From Lepiota brunneoincarnata (Eukaryota > Basidiomycota > Agaricomycetes > Agaricales > Agaricaceae), in assembly GCA_023014365.1 (NCBI GenBank), contig JAEBUN010000008.1, positions 1,240,001 through 1,304,000 on the forward strand: 64,000 bases of DNA. The letters are read 5' to 3'. Shown in pieces: positions 12,707-25,283 of this stretch. Both the position numbers and the translations under genes were made by a program. How positions within the stretch are numbered: position 1 is the first letter of the stretch; each line of letters opens with the position of its first letter. The notes beneath the pieces are model-generated. The model saw only the letters and a program-made list of their open reading frames with translations. It did not search any database and had not been told where the DNA came from.

Positions 12707-13297
12707 ATGATGATCCAATTTCTCGAGAGCGGATTCTACACCATTCGAACCTTTTCGACGGAGCAAGTAGTGGGGAGGAATATAGTCGAGGGATTCTCCT
12801 TGAAGCCAAAAGGGATTTTCGGCCAGCCTCGTGGTGTCCCTACTAGCCCTCAAACAACGTTCTACCTACAACGCATCTCAAGAGATTGCTACTACATAAA
12901 GTGTGGTCCCGATAATGGCCGACTAATTGATCTGGGTGGAAAGGTTGTTGCTGCGTTGTCTGACAACTCCTTTGACCAACCGTGGGCGATTCGGAGTCAA
13001 CTTCAACATGGGCGGGATGTCTTCACGTAAGTAGGCATTACAAAACATTTCGCGTGCGTGCAAAGGTTGATCTTAATTATTGTAGAATCGAGTCACCGAA
13101 TGGGTATTGGGGCTGGGTGATGCCCTCGAATGAGCCTTTTTACACGCAGGCAAGTATTTGAGCACTCGAATGTCGGATGAACCTGGTGACTGATGCGTTG
13201 TGAGTAGGTCGTTATTCAATCCTTAGTCGCTAGTCCAACGGTTCCTCCGCTCTACATTCCAAATGAGCTCTGGATACTTGAGAGAGTAGATTGGTAG
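12707..13297 (+). CDS. Peptidase inhibitor, I66 family (beta-trefoil)
   Basis: This is a small cytosolic fungal inhibitor of serine (trypsin-like) proteases. Exons 12707-13026, 13086-13149 and 13208-13297 total 474 nt (157 residues, no signal peptide), the usual size for cospin/macrocypin-like trefoils. Diagnostic blocks in order are ESGFYTIRTF, VVGRNIVE, SLKPKGIFGQPRGV, TIESPNGYWGWVMPSNEP, FYTQVVIQSL and IPNELWILERVDW. The start could be either of two adjacent ATGs (12707 or 12710). Intron 2 has a GC donor (CAG|GCAAGT) and an AG acceptor, giving a clean join of Q to VVIQ. It lies alone upstream of the Mto1-like gene. Such inhibitors are thought to protect fruiting bodies or hyphae against fungivores and parasites, but the target here is unknown. 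Confidence 0.88.
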
Positions 13298-13530
13298 AAA
13301 AGCTAGCCAGACTGCCGTGTTCCTAGTAATATAATCAGTGGGAGTGATAGCCGTTTTCATATGTTGATCAACATAAACCACGTGACCCATTTCCACACAT
13401 GCTAAGCGTGTTGAACGCACGGGTTTCACATCAAGTCAACGGTGTGTCTTCTAGCACAACATGCAATACCCATGCTAATACCGGGAAAACAGCCTCTTCA
13501 CCAGACCTCAAGGGTCTTATTGCTGCCCCC

Positions 13531-16500
13531 ATGTCGGCAGCACTCGCTACCCACCCGGATCTATCAACGCAGTCAAATGGCACTCACCCAGAAATCTCCC
13601 TAGGATCCCTCCCACTGGGTTTCGCAACACCTGGGCGGGCCTTAAGGGCTCCTTCAACGTCATCACGCACGACTGCCCAGTCCTCGGCACCCATAGCCAC
13701 GCCCTCTCCACCCGGAGCCGGCGGTGCGTCTGTATTCTCAAGACGAAAGTCTGATGGCTTCGGATTTTCATCGAGGCTGAATACGCACAGCCGTGGTGAT
13801 GACGGTGGCGACGGTGATGATGGAGGAGGGGATTACCTGGACACACCAGCTGTCGAGAAGAAGCGCTATGGTGAGGATGTTGAGACACCGGTCCGAGGAA
13901 AACGGGGTGTACGGGGAAGCGCATCTGGTACCAAGGGCGTCACTCTAACACTGCGAGATCAGGAAAAGGTACGTCGTCTCAGTTCTCTTACAGTTCACAC
14001 ATCGTATTACAACTCGTGGATCCTAGCACATAGACAATCTGAAGAAAGAAAACTTCAACATCAAACTCCGTGTCCACTTTCTTGAAGAACGACTCGCCCA
14101 GCTTGCACCGGATCAGATCGATGCAGCTCTTAAACAGAACATCAACCTCAAGATTGAGGTTCAGCAACGCAACATGGAGCTTAAGAAACTCCGTAAACTC
14201 GTACTCTCCCTCGAAAGCGCACTCGAACAACAACAACGAGGTGGGGGAGCTTCCAAAGACCGTGAACGCGAACTTGAAGAGAAGCTGGACGAGCGGGAGC
14301 ACGAAATCCGTGAGTTGCGGAGACTTCGGGCAAGTCGGAGTGAGGCGGACGAGGCGTTGCAGGAGCTCGAGTTGCATAACGCCCGGCTGGAGGAGGAGCT
14401 TGAGAACGCAAGGGAGTTATTGCATGAGAACATGGACGAGATTGAGAGGTTGAAAGATTTGGTGGAGCGAAAGGGTGAAGAGACCCCAAGTGAGGGCTCA
14501 GGTGGGGAGGGTAGTCGCGCGAGGTTGGTAGACAGGATCGGTCAACTGGAGGATGAGAACGATGAGCTGCGCCGTCGGTTGGACGAACAGGCCGAGTTCG
14601 TTGCTCAGCGGGACGACGACAAAGAGGAGCTCATGGATGTCATTGATTCGCTGAAACTCGAGGTCGAGGATCTGCACAGGAAAAGGGAAGCAGAGTCGCT
14701 TGAGCGGAGTCAGAGTCGCGCATTGATCCTGGAGGAACGTGACCAGAGAGAGGCGGTTGAGGATGACCTCAACACCATGCGGGACAGGGTAGCCGCACTT
14801 TTAATTGAGTTGCAGCAGAAAGAGGATGACGTTGATCAGAAGAACAAAGAGATTGATGAACTCGTGGCGGAGCACAAGAGGATTGTCGAGGTGGTGGAAG
14901 ATGAGTGGAGAGGAGAGGTTGACGAGACACGGATGCAGGTCGAGGAGCTCAAGGACGTAAGTTGCAGCTATTTTATTGATGATTTGGGCTCACACGAGGT
15001 AGGTCTTGGCTGAGCGAGAGACCGAGGTCAGGGAGCTGCGGATTAATATCTCCGAGATCGAAGCTCGCAACAACGACCTCCGCAACGATTTCGAAGCTGC
15101 GCTTAATGATCTGGAAGCGCAGGCTGAGGCAAAGGACGCTGAGATCGAGGGTATGCGGGCAACAATTGACAAGCTCGGCGAAGATATTTATTTGCTCGAG
15201 GATGAAAATGATAAAATCAAGGAGGAGGCTGAAAGATTACGGGAGGATGATGCCGCAGAGAGGGAGAGATTGGAGGCGTTGTCAGCGGCTCTCAAAGAAG
15301 TTAGTGTGATTGGTTTCCTGCAGTGCTCCGGGAACCTCATCTCCAATTTACAGAAATTAATTCAAGTCAGAGCCGAACTCCAGGAAACAACCGAGATCTA
15401 CGACAACTGCCACCGGGAACTTGATGCTCATCGCGTACGGCAAGAAGAGCTCGCACGCCAGACAGACGAACTCGCAGACGAACTCGAAAGGCAACAGAAG
15501 GCACATGCACGTGCCTTAGAAGAGGTCAAACGGGAGCATGAGGACAATCTGCGGAGGGACAAACGTGCTCTAGATGGGAAAGAGTCCGCCCTTCAGAATG
15601 CACTCAATGACCTCACTCGCACCCAATCACTTCTCGCCCAGCGCGAAATCGATTTGCAAGCCGTGCAAGACACACTTCAAGTGCTCGAGGAGGAGTCCAA
15701 GCGACGCGGGGAGTCTGATACCACCACGCGGTTCTCCCTTCAGCTAGAAGTGGATCGGCTTAAACGCGACTTGGAGCGTGTCGAGGATGAATTGACGCGT
15801 GCAAGGAAGGAGATCGATGATAGAGAGAACAAGAACCGGGATAAGGACTCAGTGCTCGACAGGCTGCATGGGGAAAATCGGGATCTCGCATCTCAGCTTG
15901 CTTCTCAAACTCAGGCGAGGCTCAATATCGCGGAGAAGTTGGATGGTGCGCAGGCCAGTCTGAAAAAGTCGGAGGTCGAATTGGATGGCTATAAGAGCCG
16001 GGCGGCGGAACTAGAGCAGAGGTTATCGAAGGACCAGAGGTCGTTGCTAAACGCCGAGGCGCAGTATAGAGATCAGTTAACTGAGAGGAATACCCTCCTT
16101 TTGACGATTTATCAGTATATGGACAGAATTTTAGGAGTGGACAAGGTCCAGGTGAGTCCCATTCCTTCTCGTATAACCAGGTTTCTTTACATATTGAGCT
16201 GTGTATAGAAGAAAGGCAGTGCAGGCGAGACAAAGCCTTTTACCAACTTCAGCGTCTTTCACGATAACCTCATAACGCGCCTTAAGGCTCTTAGTCAGAT
16301 TCAGCTTGACTTCGATAAGCGCTTGCAAGGAGATAGAAGGGAGGTATACCGAGAAGCTAACAGATGTCCGCAAGCAATTGGATTTCCGCTGGAAGCAAAT
16401 CGACAAGTTCGAGGCCTAGTGTCAAGACTTATGCGGACACAAAGACCTCGTGGAGGCGTAAGTTTGCAGGCAAAGGAGGGTGAATTAGAGGCTCTCAAGG

Positions 16501-17065
16501 TACTCGATATCTCTTCCACAGTTCTTCTGACATTTACGCTCACTAAACTGTACTACACAGACAACTAATACAGAGTTGACCACCCAACTTGCATCTACGA
16601 AGCGGCCTAATGTGTACCGATTCATCAGGAAGTTCGATCCCTCACCACCCGCGCTTCGAAACGCAGAGAGGAGGCTAGGCCAACACGCAGAATCAGCTGG
16701 CTGCTACCGAAGAGAAAATCACAAGCGATAAATCAGAGGAGTGCGGTGGCAGATGGGAAGTGGGAAGCGAGAGTCAAGGAGTACGAGGCTAGGCTCAAGG
16801 CGGCGGAAGAGAGAGGTTAAGAGGGAGAGGCAAGGAAGTAAAGAACGAGTGTCTGAATTGGAAACCAATCTCAAGTGAGTGCGGCTCTTTTCGGTCCCGT
16901 TTGTGGCTTGGCATTAGGAGAGATTGAATGGGGTTTCTGACGAAGTCACTTGATCCTTACAGGAGTCTCCAGCGGCAGTTGGAGCTGGCACAGAAGCGGA
17001 ATCACCAGCTCAATGACGTTATCGAGTCCAACAAAGCTGCGCCTTCGGCGAACACGAATTCGTGA
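13531..17065 (+). CDS. Centrosomin-N-domain coiled-coil protein, Mto1/ApsB-like
   Basis: This is a microtubule-organising-centre component that recruits gamma-tubulin complexes. A Ser/Pro-rich N-terminus (ATG at 13531; an upstream in-frame ATG at 13399 is possible) leads to the hallmark Cnn_1N motif. The motif is split by an intron at 13969-14026: LTLRDQEK, then HIDNLKKENFNIKLRVHFL and EERL. About 700 residues of Glu/Arg/Leu-rich heptad coiled coil follow, in exons 14027-14956, 15003-15299 (or retained), 15354-16151 and from 16209 on. The C-terminal part (about 16330-16870) shows at least four single-base frame changes, near 16330, 16417, 16476 and 16815. Sense resumes each time (EIEGRYTEKL, KFAGKEGELEALK, NQRSAVADGKWEARVKEYEA, LQRQLELAQKRNHQLNDVIE) and the frame ends at the TGA at 17063-17065. 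The family is secure; the 3' frame is corrupted or decayed. Confidence 0.85.
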
Positions 17066-18039
17066 TGAACCATCGCTCTCGGTTGCAGGTTGACGGTCAC
17101 CATTCAATGAATGGAAGATGATAGATGTAGCGTTTATGCTCTGTGTTTCTGTATTTTCGCTGGTTCATTTTCTTCTGCTTCACATCGCAATCTTATCTCA
17201 CTCAGTGTGTAGTACCCATTTTCGCATTTCCTTTATGCTAAAGAACGAGGGCCGTATTGTATATTATTCTACCTACCTAATCCACTGTCCCTTTGAACCG
17301 GAACAGGAGTCCACATGACCGCAATTCGTCTGCGCAGGGTCTGACAGGACAATGGTTTGACATTGGAGCCGACCAAGTCGATGTCGGATACTCCCTGACC
17401 AGGTGAGACCGAATATTTGTTCTGATGGTTTCCGGAATTCGAAGTAGTCCTGAGCACCCAACATCCTTCCTCTTCCCGCACGAAGTTCCGACTTGCTGCT
17501 TGGCCACTGACCGCACAATGGAGTGAGCCGAAAAATTTCTCATCATAGCCACCACCAAAGGCCCGCCCGATACCGATATGAACACATATGGCAACAGATT
17601 AATGACTCATTCTTCTGCCAATTCATTGATCTCGAAATGATTGAGATTTGATGATCACATCCTTTCCCTGCTCAAATTTCTCAACCTATGATTGGTTGAA
17701 GTCCCGTTTCCACTTGCAAGAAGCCAAGGGAAATGAATAGGAATATGTCACGAACCGGGTCCCGAAAGCCGAACCTTACCAATGTAGGGCCCCGCTTTCT
17801 ACGTTGGAGTTCTCCAATCTGCGGCTTATATTTCATGCTCCGGATGGAATGGGGGGCTCTAACTATCCCTTTGGCCCACTCCTCAGCGCTCCCGTTCATT
17901 CTAGTCTTTCTCCACTCCGGATCATCTGCAAAGTCACCACACGAGCCCTAGTCAAAGGTTAGATCACGGGCTCCAGGTCTCAGGTTTCCCTGCAGGACAC
18001 CAAAGTTTTCTTGTCTTTTGTACTCTTTGCAGCTGAGGG
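17066..18039. other. Intergenic region
   Basis: This lies between the Mto1-like gene and the second MFS transporter, both on +. Minus-strand open frames at 17269-17594 have no recognisable domain. It presumably contains the MFS promoter. Confidence 0.5.
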
Positions 18040-20153
18040 ATGGACAATGCTGCAGACGAGAGGTCCCCCTTGTTGGAGAACAATGCGGGCAAGGCAGTCC
18101 TCTTGTATTCGAGGTTCTCGCCTGCCAAGAAAAGGTTCATTGTGGGGATTGTGTCGTGGGGAGGATTGGTTCCTTGTGAGCTCATGGCCTTTTCTCCCTC
18201 TTACCCTTACCCTTGTCTCTTCTGATATCTCTTGCACTGTAGTCTTTACCTCTGGGACCTTTTATACCGTCGATACCACAGATAGCGAAGGAGCTGAATA
18301 CGACGGGAGAAGGCTGTAAGGTGAGTGTCCTCAGTCGCTTGTAGATCCGAGTGTCCAAGGTACGATTTACGATGTCCGTTGTAGTATTGCCGTTAGTATC
18401 TATATTCTAGTCCGCAGCTTTTGGATCCCTCATAGGGTCTGCATATGCAACATTTTGTGCGTGCATCTTAGGAGGTCCGAGCCACCGACTGCCACTGATC
18501 ACGTTTATTACCAGACGGCCGACGATCGGCGTACCTGTTCTCGCTACCGGTAATGGTTCTGGGGTCCTATTGGGGTAGCAAAAGCACAAACCGTGCAACA
18601 ATTGCTCATATTCCGCTTTATCCAAGCTATAGGGGCGTCACCAGGAACCTCGGTTGGCTTCGGTGTCATCGGCGACATATATCGACTAGAAGAGCGAGGG
18701 AGAGCGATGGGCAGCTTCTATGGCTGTATGTGGACCTAAAGCCTTCAATAACTTCCGACTGGTCTCATTAATGATGCTCCAAGGCAACACTTGTTGGTCT
18801 TGCCCTGGCGCCTATGATTGGCGGTAAAACGCGGTTAGACTCCTATCGCGACGTCCTTCGTACTAAAAGTGACTCGTTCCAGGCTTCTTTGCACATCACT
18901 TCTCATGGAGGATCCTACATCTTTCCTTGGCTATATTTGCTCTGGCTGCGTTCGTGTGCATATTATTTTACTTTCCCGAAACCAGCCATCCCGGCTCCCG
19001 TGGCATCGACAAATTCTACCAGGAGGGTGGTGTGCACCCGCGTTGGAGGCCTATCATTCTGAACCCGTTCGCACAACTGGATATGCTGAGGAGCCCTTCA
19101 ATTTTGGCGGTGGTGAGTATATCATGACGGTTTTTCCGATGATCCGTGAGTGACCCTGACCACGACTTTTACATCAGGCACTGGGTAGCTTTTTGACACT
19201 TCAGTGTGATTTTGGTGGGTCCCATCTGATCCTGGACTTATGAGCATTGAGGGTACTGACGTCTCTCTCTCTTGTTCTTAAGTTCTACTTGTGCCGCTCG
19301 CGTATACTATCGTGAGTATCTCTCATACCTGATATTGATCTGTTGCTTACAAGTGATCCAAGGGCAAACGTTATGGAATTGTCAACGAGACATTGATTGG
19401 TGCATGCTTTTTACCATGCGGCTATCGGAAACGCAAGTGAGGAACTGTCGTTCTTCCAGACTGACATTGGCTCACGTGTGGGGTCATCTTAATGCATTGT
19501 AGTTGGCGCACCTCTGTCAGGGTGGATATCGGATCTTGTGATCATTCGGTGGAGAAGGAAGCGAGGCGGTCCTTTGGTACCCCGAGGACCGACTCCGGGC
19601 GACACTTTTCGGGATTTTTCTCCCTGTGGCCATCATACTCTCCGCGTTAATCACCAAGTATATTCCTGGTACGGTGGGCTTGGTGTTGAATCTGGTTTGT
19701 CTCTTCTTCACAGGAGTTGCGGTATGTTTACCTATGGATATTAGTCTCCAATCATCAGCTGACGCTCTACTTAAGGTTGACCTTGTCCTGACACCATGCG
19801 GTGCCTATGTGGTGGATATCCTACAATCCAGGAGTGCGGAGAGCGCCGCCGTCATCAAGTGAGTTTCAAATTTGTTCAATGCTTGTTTTTAATGGGTTTC
19901 TAGTGCGTTCCGGTATCTTGCCTTGTCGCTATCGACTGCCTCCATTCTGCCGATGGTTAATACCTTGGGCCATTTGACGACAAATACGATATCTGCGGCT
20001 TTGGCTTGCCTTGGATTCTTGTAAGTCCCTTAGTTCTGTTTTGGAAGCTCGATGATCGTTTGGAGGTCTGATGGATGTAATAGGATTCTGTGGATAACTA
20101 TACTGTTTGGCGATTCCATGCGGGCTTGGGTGAATATTGGATATACGACATGA
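18040..20153 (+). CDS. MFS transporter, DHA1/polyamine-type (copy 2, frameshifted)
   Basis: This is a paralogue of the minus-strand transporter at 8.8-10.75 kb with the same exon plan: an ERSPLLENN tail, FSPAKKRFIVGIVSWGG, FIPSIPQIAKELNTTG, DGRRSAYLFSLP, GASPGTSVGFGVIGDIY then RLEERGRAMGSFYG, FPETSHPGSRGIDKFY, GKRYGIVNETLIGACF, IGAPLSGWISDLV, DLVLTPCGAYVVDIL, and the last helix ending MRAWVNIGYTT at the TGA (20151-20153). Three single extra bases interrupt the frame: a T near 18568 (restores GSIGVAKAQTV), a T near 19423 and a T in the TTT at 19573-19575 (restores WYPEDRLRA). Introns are otherwise canonical, including one that splits the GG of APMIGG. With these bases discounted the transporter would be full length, so either error or recent decay is possible. 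Confidence 0.75.
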
Positions 20154-21035
20154 GGTGCTGCGTTTATATGACGATTTTTCAAGTACTAGAAAGTATGTAC
20201 ATACGTGTTGTACATAGATCACAGACTGCTTTGGCCTCAGGCTCATTCCTGGACCACATGTCATGATGACAAAGGGCTGAAGTCGTACAGTCAGTCACTA
20301 GTGCACTGACTCAGAGGGCATGAACAAAGGTTATGCAGTCCGTTGTGATAGCTGATCCCAATGGCGCGCACTCCGAAGTGCGCGGCTTCCATTTGACCCG
20401 ATAGGTGGTACCAACACCAAGGCAAGTGTTCCTCGCTACTAGGCATGCTACGTAAGGTCGGTTTCTCGCAAGTGTATTCGAGAAAGAGAGTTGAAACACC
20501 TCCCTCGTGTTCGTGAAAGGGAATTATAATAGACTAGATGTTGCCAGGTTTATTGTCCCGCTCTCGGGTGGGCAGTGTGGCAGGGTGGTCCTGGCGGTGT
20601 AACGACCGAACTCGCAGACATGTTTGGGCTTGAAGGGATATCATGACACGGACAGTTGTCGGGTCTCGAAAGGTCCTGTGTCCATCATAGTCAGGTATGT
20701 ATGTAGGAGTGAAATAGAATATTGATGAATTTCATGGTTTTCTCCGCCGCCCCTCGCGATTGTTTAGAATGAAAGAGAGAACTTCTCCATGGAATCCGAT
20801 GCTGAGATAAACAGATGATTGTTTTCCTCGACATCTGGGATCAGATCCTCCTCCCTCACATTTACCACTGAACGAATATTCCTGATGAGTTGATGGACAA
20901 CGTCTGCATCACAGTTCGGAACATTGCAGGCAATTGTGTCACCGAACTTTGTGTAATGCATAAATGCACTGAAGGAAGCGAAAGATAAAGAACGTTCCAG
21001 TAGAAAATTATCCCATGTAAATTCACGCTAGCCAC

Positions 21036-21058
21036 TATATATATATATATATATATAA
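21036..21058. repeat. (TA)n microsatellite
   Basis: About eleven uninterrupted TA units are followed by ATAATAATT. It would be a length-polymorphic marker. Confidence 0.9.
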
Positions 21059-21693
21059 TAATTTCCACGTGTGGGGCAATCTCGTGCTTCCTACAGTTGG
21101 GAAAAATAGTTGCTCCTGGTGCGAGAAGTGCCGAAGGGTACTGATAGACCCCAAATTCATCGTCCTGGCTTGCCGCTGCCCGGATAACACTGGAAGTCGT
21201 ATGCTTGGTTGCAACGACTGATTTGCACTTGGGCCCCCTGCGCCCGAATTCGGGCTCGGCAATGGGGTCGGCGCCCCCCCACATTATTTCTGATTCCTCT
21301 ATATCACCCCTACTGAGCTTCCGAACATACAATTGGTTTTTTCCCTCCATTTTTTTTTTCGAATGCCTGAACTTGCGTAGGAAGACCAAGGTCCAAGGAA
21401 TACAGGTCCCTCTTTCCTGTAAAGATCTTATCTCCATTCCGTCCTTCCTTCCCACGCCGACGAAATTACCCCGCCCAACCGCCATTTTACGCAACCCCCG
21501 GATTATCCCATAATTTCAGTCAAGATACGGCAGCGACATCGCGGAATCGCTTTTTCACCGCATCTATTCAGAGACGACCAACCATGATTGGCCACTCCAG
21601 CTCCAAACAGCAGACGGGATTCGATAGCCAGAAACCGCAAGTTTTTTCCACCAGGCCCTTGGAATATTATATCATGGCCGTAATCTTCCCGAG

Positions 21694-21700
21694 TATATAA
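21694..21700 (+). promoter_or_regulatory. TATA box of AAO1
   Basis: TATATAA lies 54-60 nt before the AAO1 ATG, in the same register as the TATA boxes of the other AAO genes. Confidence 0.6.
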
Positions 21701-21753
21701 GTCCAGCCCGCACCGCGGCCATCCGTGCAGCCCCGAGGACAGCCTCTATCGAC

Positions 21754-24113
21754 ATGGTCCTCATTTACAGTCTTACCCTATTTTCACTCCTGTTTCCGTT
21801 TGGGTCGTGTGTGGTGTATGAACACCTCGACGCTCTGAAGCGAGATCAGTTTGATTTTGTGATTGTGGGAGGTGCGTCTGGGGAGCCTAATAATGATGGT
21901 ATTCATCATTGCATGTTAATCAGGAGGAACGGCCGGAGCGGTGCTTGCGAGTCGATTGTCTGAGATAGCATCGTTCGAGGTATTGGTGGTGGAAGCTGGC
22001 CCTAGGTATATTGGCTCGTAGCTGCACGCCCGGACTTGCTGATGACCGTCATTTGCTGCTAGCAATCGCGATGTGCTCAATTCCCAAGTCCCGTTCTTCT
22101 GGGCTAGGCTCCAAAATTCTCCGTACGACTGGAATTTCACTACGACGCCCCAAGCGGGATTGAATGGAAGATCACTCGCGTACGCTCGGGGACATATTCT
22201 CGGGGGAAGTAGCTCCATCAGTAAGTCTGCGATTTAGCTACCCACCCCTCCTTGTAGTTGGTGTATCTAACGTGTATGCAACTTTCACAGATGCGATGTT
22301 CTATACCCGTGGAACTGCTGATGACTTACAACCGATGGGCCACTGTCACAGGAGATCCAGGGTGGTCATGGGATGCCATGTTGCCATATTTCAAAAAGGT
22401 ATATATTGTGCTGACTTTTGTCGAGGGGCAGCAGAGTAACAACGTCATTGATAGCATGAGAGGTGGACCCAACCTGCTGAACCTCGAGATACCAAAGGGC
22501 AGTTTAATCCATCCGTTCATGGATTCAATGGAAAAACCCTGGTGAGCTTGCCTGGACATCTCCAGGCAGTTGACACACGGGCTATTAGTGCTGCGAAGGA
22601 GCTCGGTGGTGACTTCCGGTTTAATCTTGATATGAACTCAGGAAACCCACTAGGGACCGGTACGTAGCCCGTCACTTCACTCGTGAGCATTAAATGATTT
22701 AGAGATAAGCAATAAGTTTGGTTCCAAGGAACAATTGGTAATGGGGAGAGGAGTAGTGCTGCGACATCTTATCTGAGTGAGGATGTTTTGAAGAGATCAA
22801 ATTTGCACGTTTTGTTAAACACCCGCGCAACCCGCGTGACGCCACTGGAAACACCAAACTCGAAATTAACGTTTGGAAAGGTTGAAATTTTTGGAGATGG
22901 TGAGTCATCTCGTTTTTCAGATCGGCCGCCCACCTCATTTATTGCGACACAGGCCATTCCCACACAGTCCAAGGGACCAAGGAGATCTTGCTCTCGGCAG
23001 GTGCTGTGGCCTCTCCACACATCCTTCTTCACTCAGGGATAGGAGATGAGAAAGATTTGAAGCCGATTGGGATCGAACCTATTCTGAACCTCCCGAGCGT
23101 TGGGAAGAACCTGACGGATCACCCGCTCTTCGGCATCAGATTCAGGGCCAATACCACTGATACAGTGGACAAGTACGTTACCACGTATCCCTCCGTGTAT
23201 ATACTCATATATGCCTCGTTATCCCAGCATCTCGAAAAACGCCACCCTTTTTGCAGAGTTGTTTGATGAATGGAGACGGGAGAGGAAGGGGCCAATGACC
23301 AACAGTGTCGCGAACAACATCATGTGGCTTCGGCTTCCTGATAGCTCTCCACTTTTGAAGCCTCGGGCCGATCCGAGTGCAGGGCGCCACACTCCCCAAT
23401 GGGAGCTCGCGGTATCTGTAATTATCAAGCCCCATTCTGCAGTGCATCGGGGACTTAAGAACTCATTAGAATGGAGGATCCCAGGAAGAATCACTCGTCG
23501 GTACTGGAATTGCGGTTGTCAGTCCAGCCTCTCGTGAGTATCCCATCACCAGACTTCCAGAAGGGATGAATTAATTGAACTCTCTTTGCAACCCTCCTCT
23601 CCACTAGGGGGTACCCTTACAATTAACTCGACCAACCCGTTTGACGCACCGGCGATTGACCCAGCGCTACTTACTGCAGAGACTGACAGACTCTTTGCCA
23701 GGGAGGCAATTCGGAGTTCGAGGCGCTTCTTCTCAGCCAAGGCTTGGGCAGGTTATGTGTTGGATGAGGTATCAGAAACAATTGGTCTCACTACAGATGA
23801 GGAACTCGACGCATTCGTCGCGCGGGTAGCCACCAGTGCCTGGCACCCCGTGGGAACAGCCGCGATGTCGCCGAGAGGGGCACAATATGGGGTCGTGGAC
23901 CCCGACTTGAAATTGAAGAATGCGGTGGGTCTGAGGGTTGTAGATGCTTCAGTTATGGTAAGCCCTCTCTGCGTCGCTTTTTTGGGGCTTCATGATGTTA
24001 ACGATGACTTGAAGCCATATGTTATTGCTGGCCATACACAAACTCCCGTCTATGTCATTGCAGAACGGGCCGCAGATATGATTAAACGAGATTGGTTGGG
24101 AGGATCATCTTAA
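21754..24113 (+). CDS. GMC oxidoreductase, aryl-alcohol-oxidase-like (AAO1)
   Basis: This is a secreted FAD enzyme predicted to oxidise alcohols with O2, yielding aldehyde and H2O2 (CAZy AA3_2 type). A hydrophobic signal peptide (LIYSLTLFSLLFPF) precedes the ADP-binding loop [17 protein letters not shown], split by an intron. GMC motif 1 follows (YARGHILGGSSSIN, YTRGTADDYNRWA), then the second GMC motif ASPHILLHSGIG, LPSVGKNLTDHP, and the C-terminal active site AWHPVGTAAMSP with DASVM|PYVIAGHTQTPVYVIAERA. The canonical HPVGT sets it apart from the AAO2-7 group (HGVGS), so it is the divergent member. An extra T near 22326 breaks DDYNRW, and another frame change lies upstream of 22520 (NPSVHGFNGKTLV resumes). 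Introns are many and short. It ends at the TAA at 24111-24113. Confidence 0.82.
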
Positions 24114-25283
24114 ATGTCGACACCCTTCTGAACGATATAATGGCGGCTTCCTCGAAGTCGGGCCTTCGTCTCCACTGCGTATACGCATGTTCGCATCGGA
24201 AATCCTAGAATTCCTGTTGTCAGCCGCGTTTCTTCTCTTCAAATCGAATTGTTCCTGCCACTGACTGGGATATGATGCATAACGGCGAATTCCCTGCCGG
24301 ACATATGGTCGCTTCAAAGAATTCGGTCACTGGCAGCAGGATGTGAGCTGCAGCTCATGGTTGCCAGCCAGCCAGCCCTTCAATGTCACGCGTTCCATGG
24401 TGAGAATAGGAACCCTACACACCCCTTGCAACGAGAAGTATGAACCGAGAAGTTGAATAAAACTAGAACCAAGTTTAGTCCTGAGTAAAGCGGCGTTAAT
24501 TCGACCATATGGGAAAACCTCTCTCCCTTTAACAGTGGTGGTAGAGCGAACCAGAGGGAGTTCTCGATGACATGCTATGGGAATGCATAAGCCGATAACC
24601 CAAAGCCGAGAAAGAATTTGGACCTATGTTCAAAGCCAAACCTGTTCCATGATAGTGGGCCAGTGGAGACCACCTGTTTGCGGGGCCATGGCCGAAGCCG
24701 GTGATGCCGTACCGAGAATGCAAGGTGAGGGGGCTCAAGCCGACCAAAGATGCCGCCTACACTTGTCCTTCGCAGGATCTTTCGATGTGTCTAAGTCATC
24801 AACAAAGAAAAAAATACGCATAACATCACCAAAGGCTACTTTATCAGAAGTTAGGTAACTTCTAGTTTCGAGACTATAAATATGTCGGCGTTAGTGAACT
24901 CCTGGTGTACTTGTTAAGGAAAGTCATTCTCAAGGGCAGTGACTGCAGCCGAGGCTTCTAGTACCTTAATGCACGCAGTTGTTGGTATTGTTTCTCAAGC
25001 CGTTATGTATGTGGTGATTCTTCCCTGAACTTCCATGCTGAACCTGAAGCTACATCACTTCGTCGTGGTTGAAAGAATAGCACCCTGCCGGGCACCACTG
25101 GCATCTCCCCCACAGATTCGCTGTCAGGCACATATTCCGCCGATAGGCTGTTTCTCGGCATGCACAGTAAGCTCTCAGATTTAATTATGGATGCGATGGC
25201 AATTTGCGTATATAACTGAATAATGGCTGCTAACTCTGACTAGGGCTCCAGACTCAGTCCAGGTACACCTTGATCCTAAGCAA
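24114..25283. other. Intergenic region upstream of AAO2
   Basis: No gene recognised. A TATA box (TATATAA, 25209-25215) lies about 70 nt before the AAO2 ATG. The TCAGCTGA element shared by AAO4-7 is not present here. Confidence 0.5.
25209..25215 (+). promoter_or_regulatory. TATA box of AAO2
   Basis: TATATAA within GCGTATATAA, the same ten bases found upstream of AAO5 and AAO6. Confidence 0.6.

Larger units (their letters stand above)
20154..21753. other. Intergenic region with AT microsatellite
   Basis: It contains a pure (TA)n run at 21036-21056. A minus-strand open frame (20862-21494) crosses that microsatellite and has no recognisable domain. The AAO1 promoter lies at the right end. Confidence 0.5.

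Noticed and set aside
12294..12710. A 138-codon plus-strand open frame before the inhibitor gene
   Set aside because: No recognisable domain, overlapping open frames on the opposite strand, and it overlaps the secure I66 start by a few bases.
20862..21494. A 210-codon minus-strand open frame
   Set aside because: It has no ATG at its 5' end, crosses a TA microsatellite (IYIYIYI in translation) and shows no domain; likely chance.
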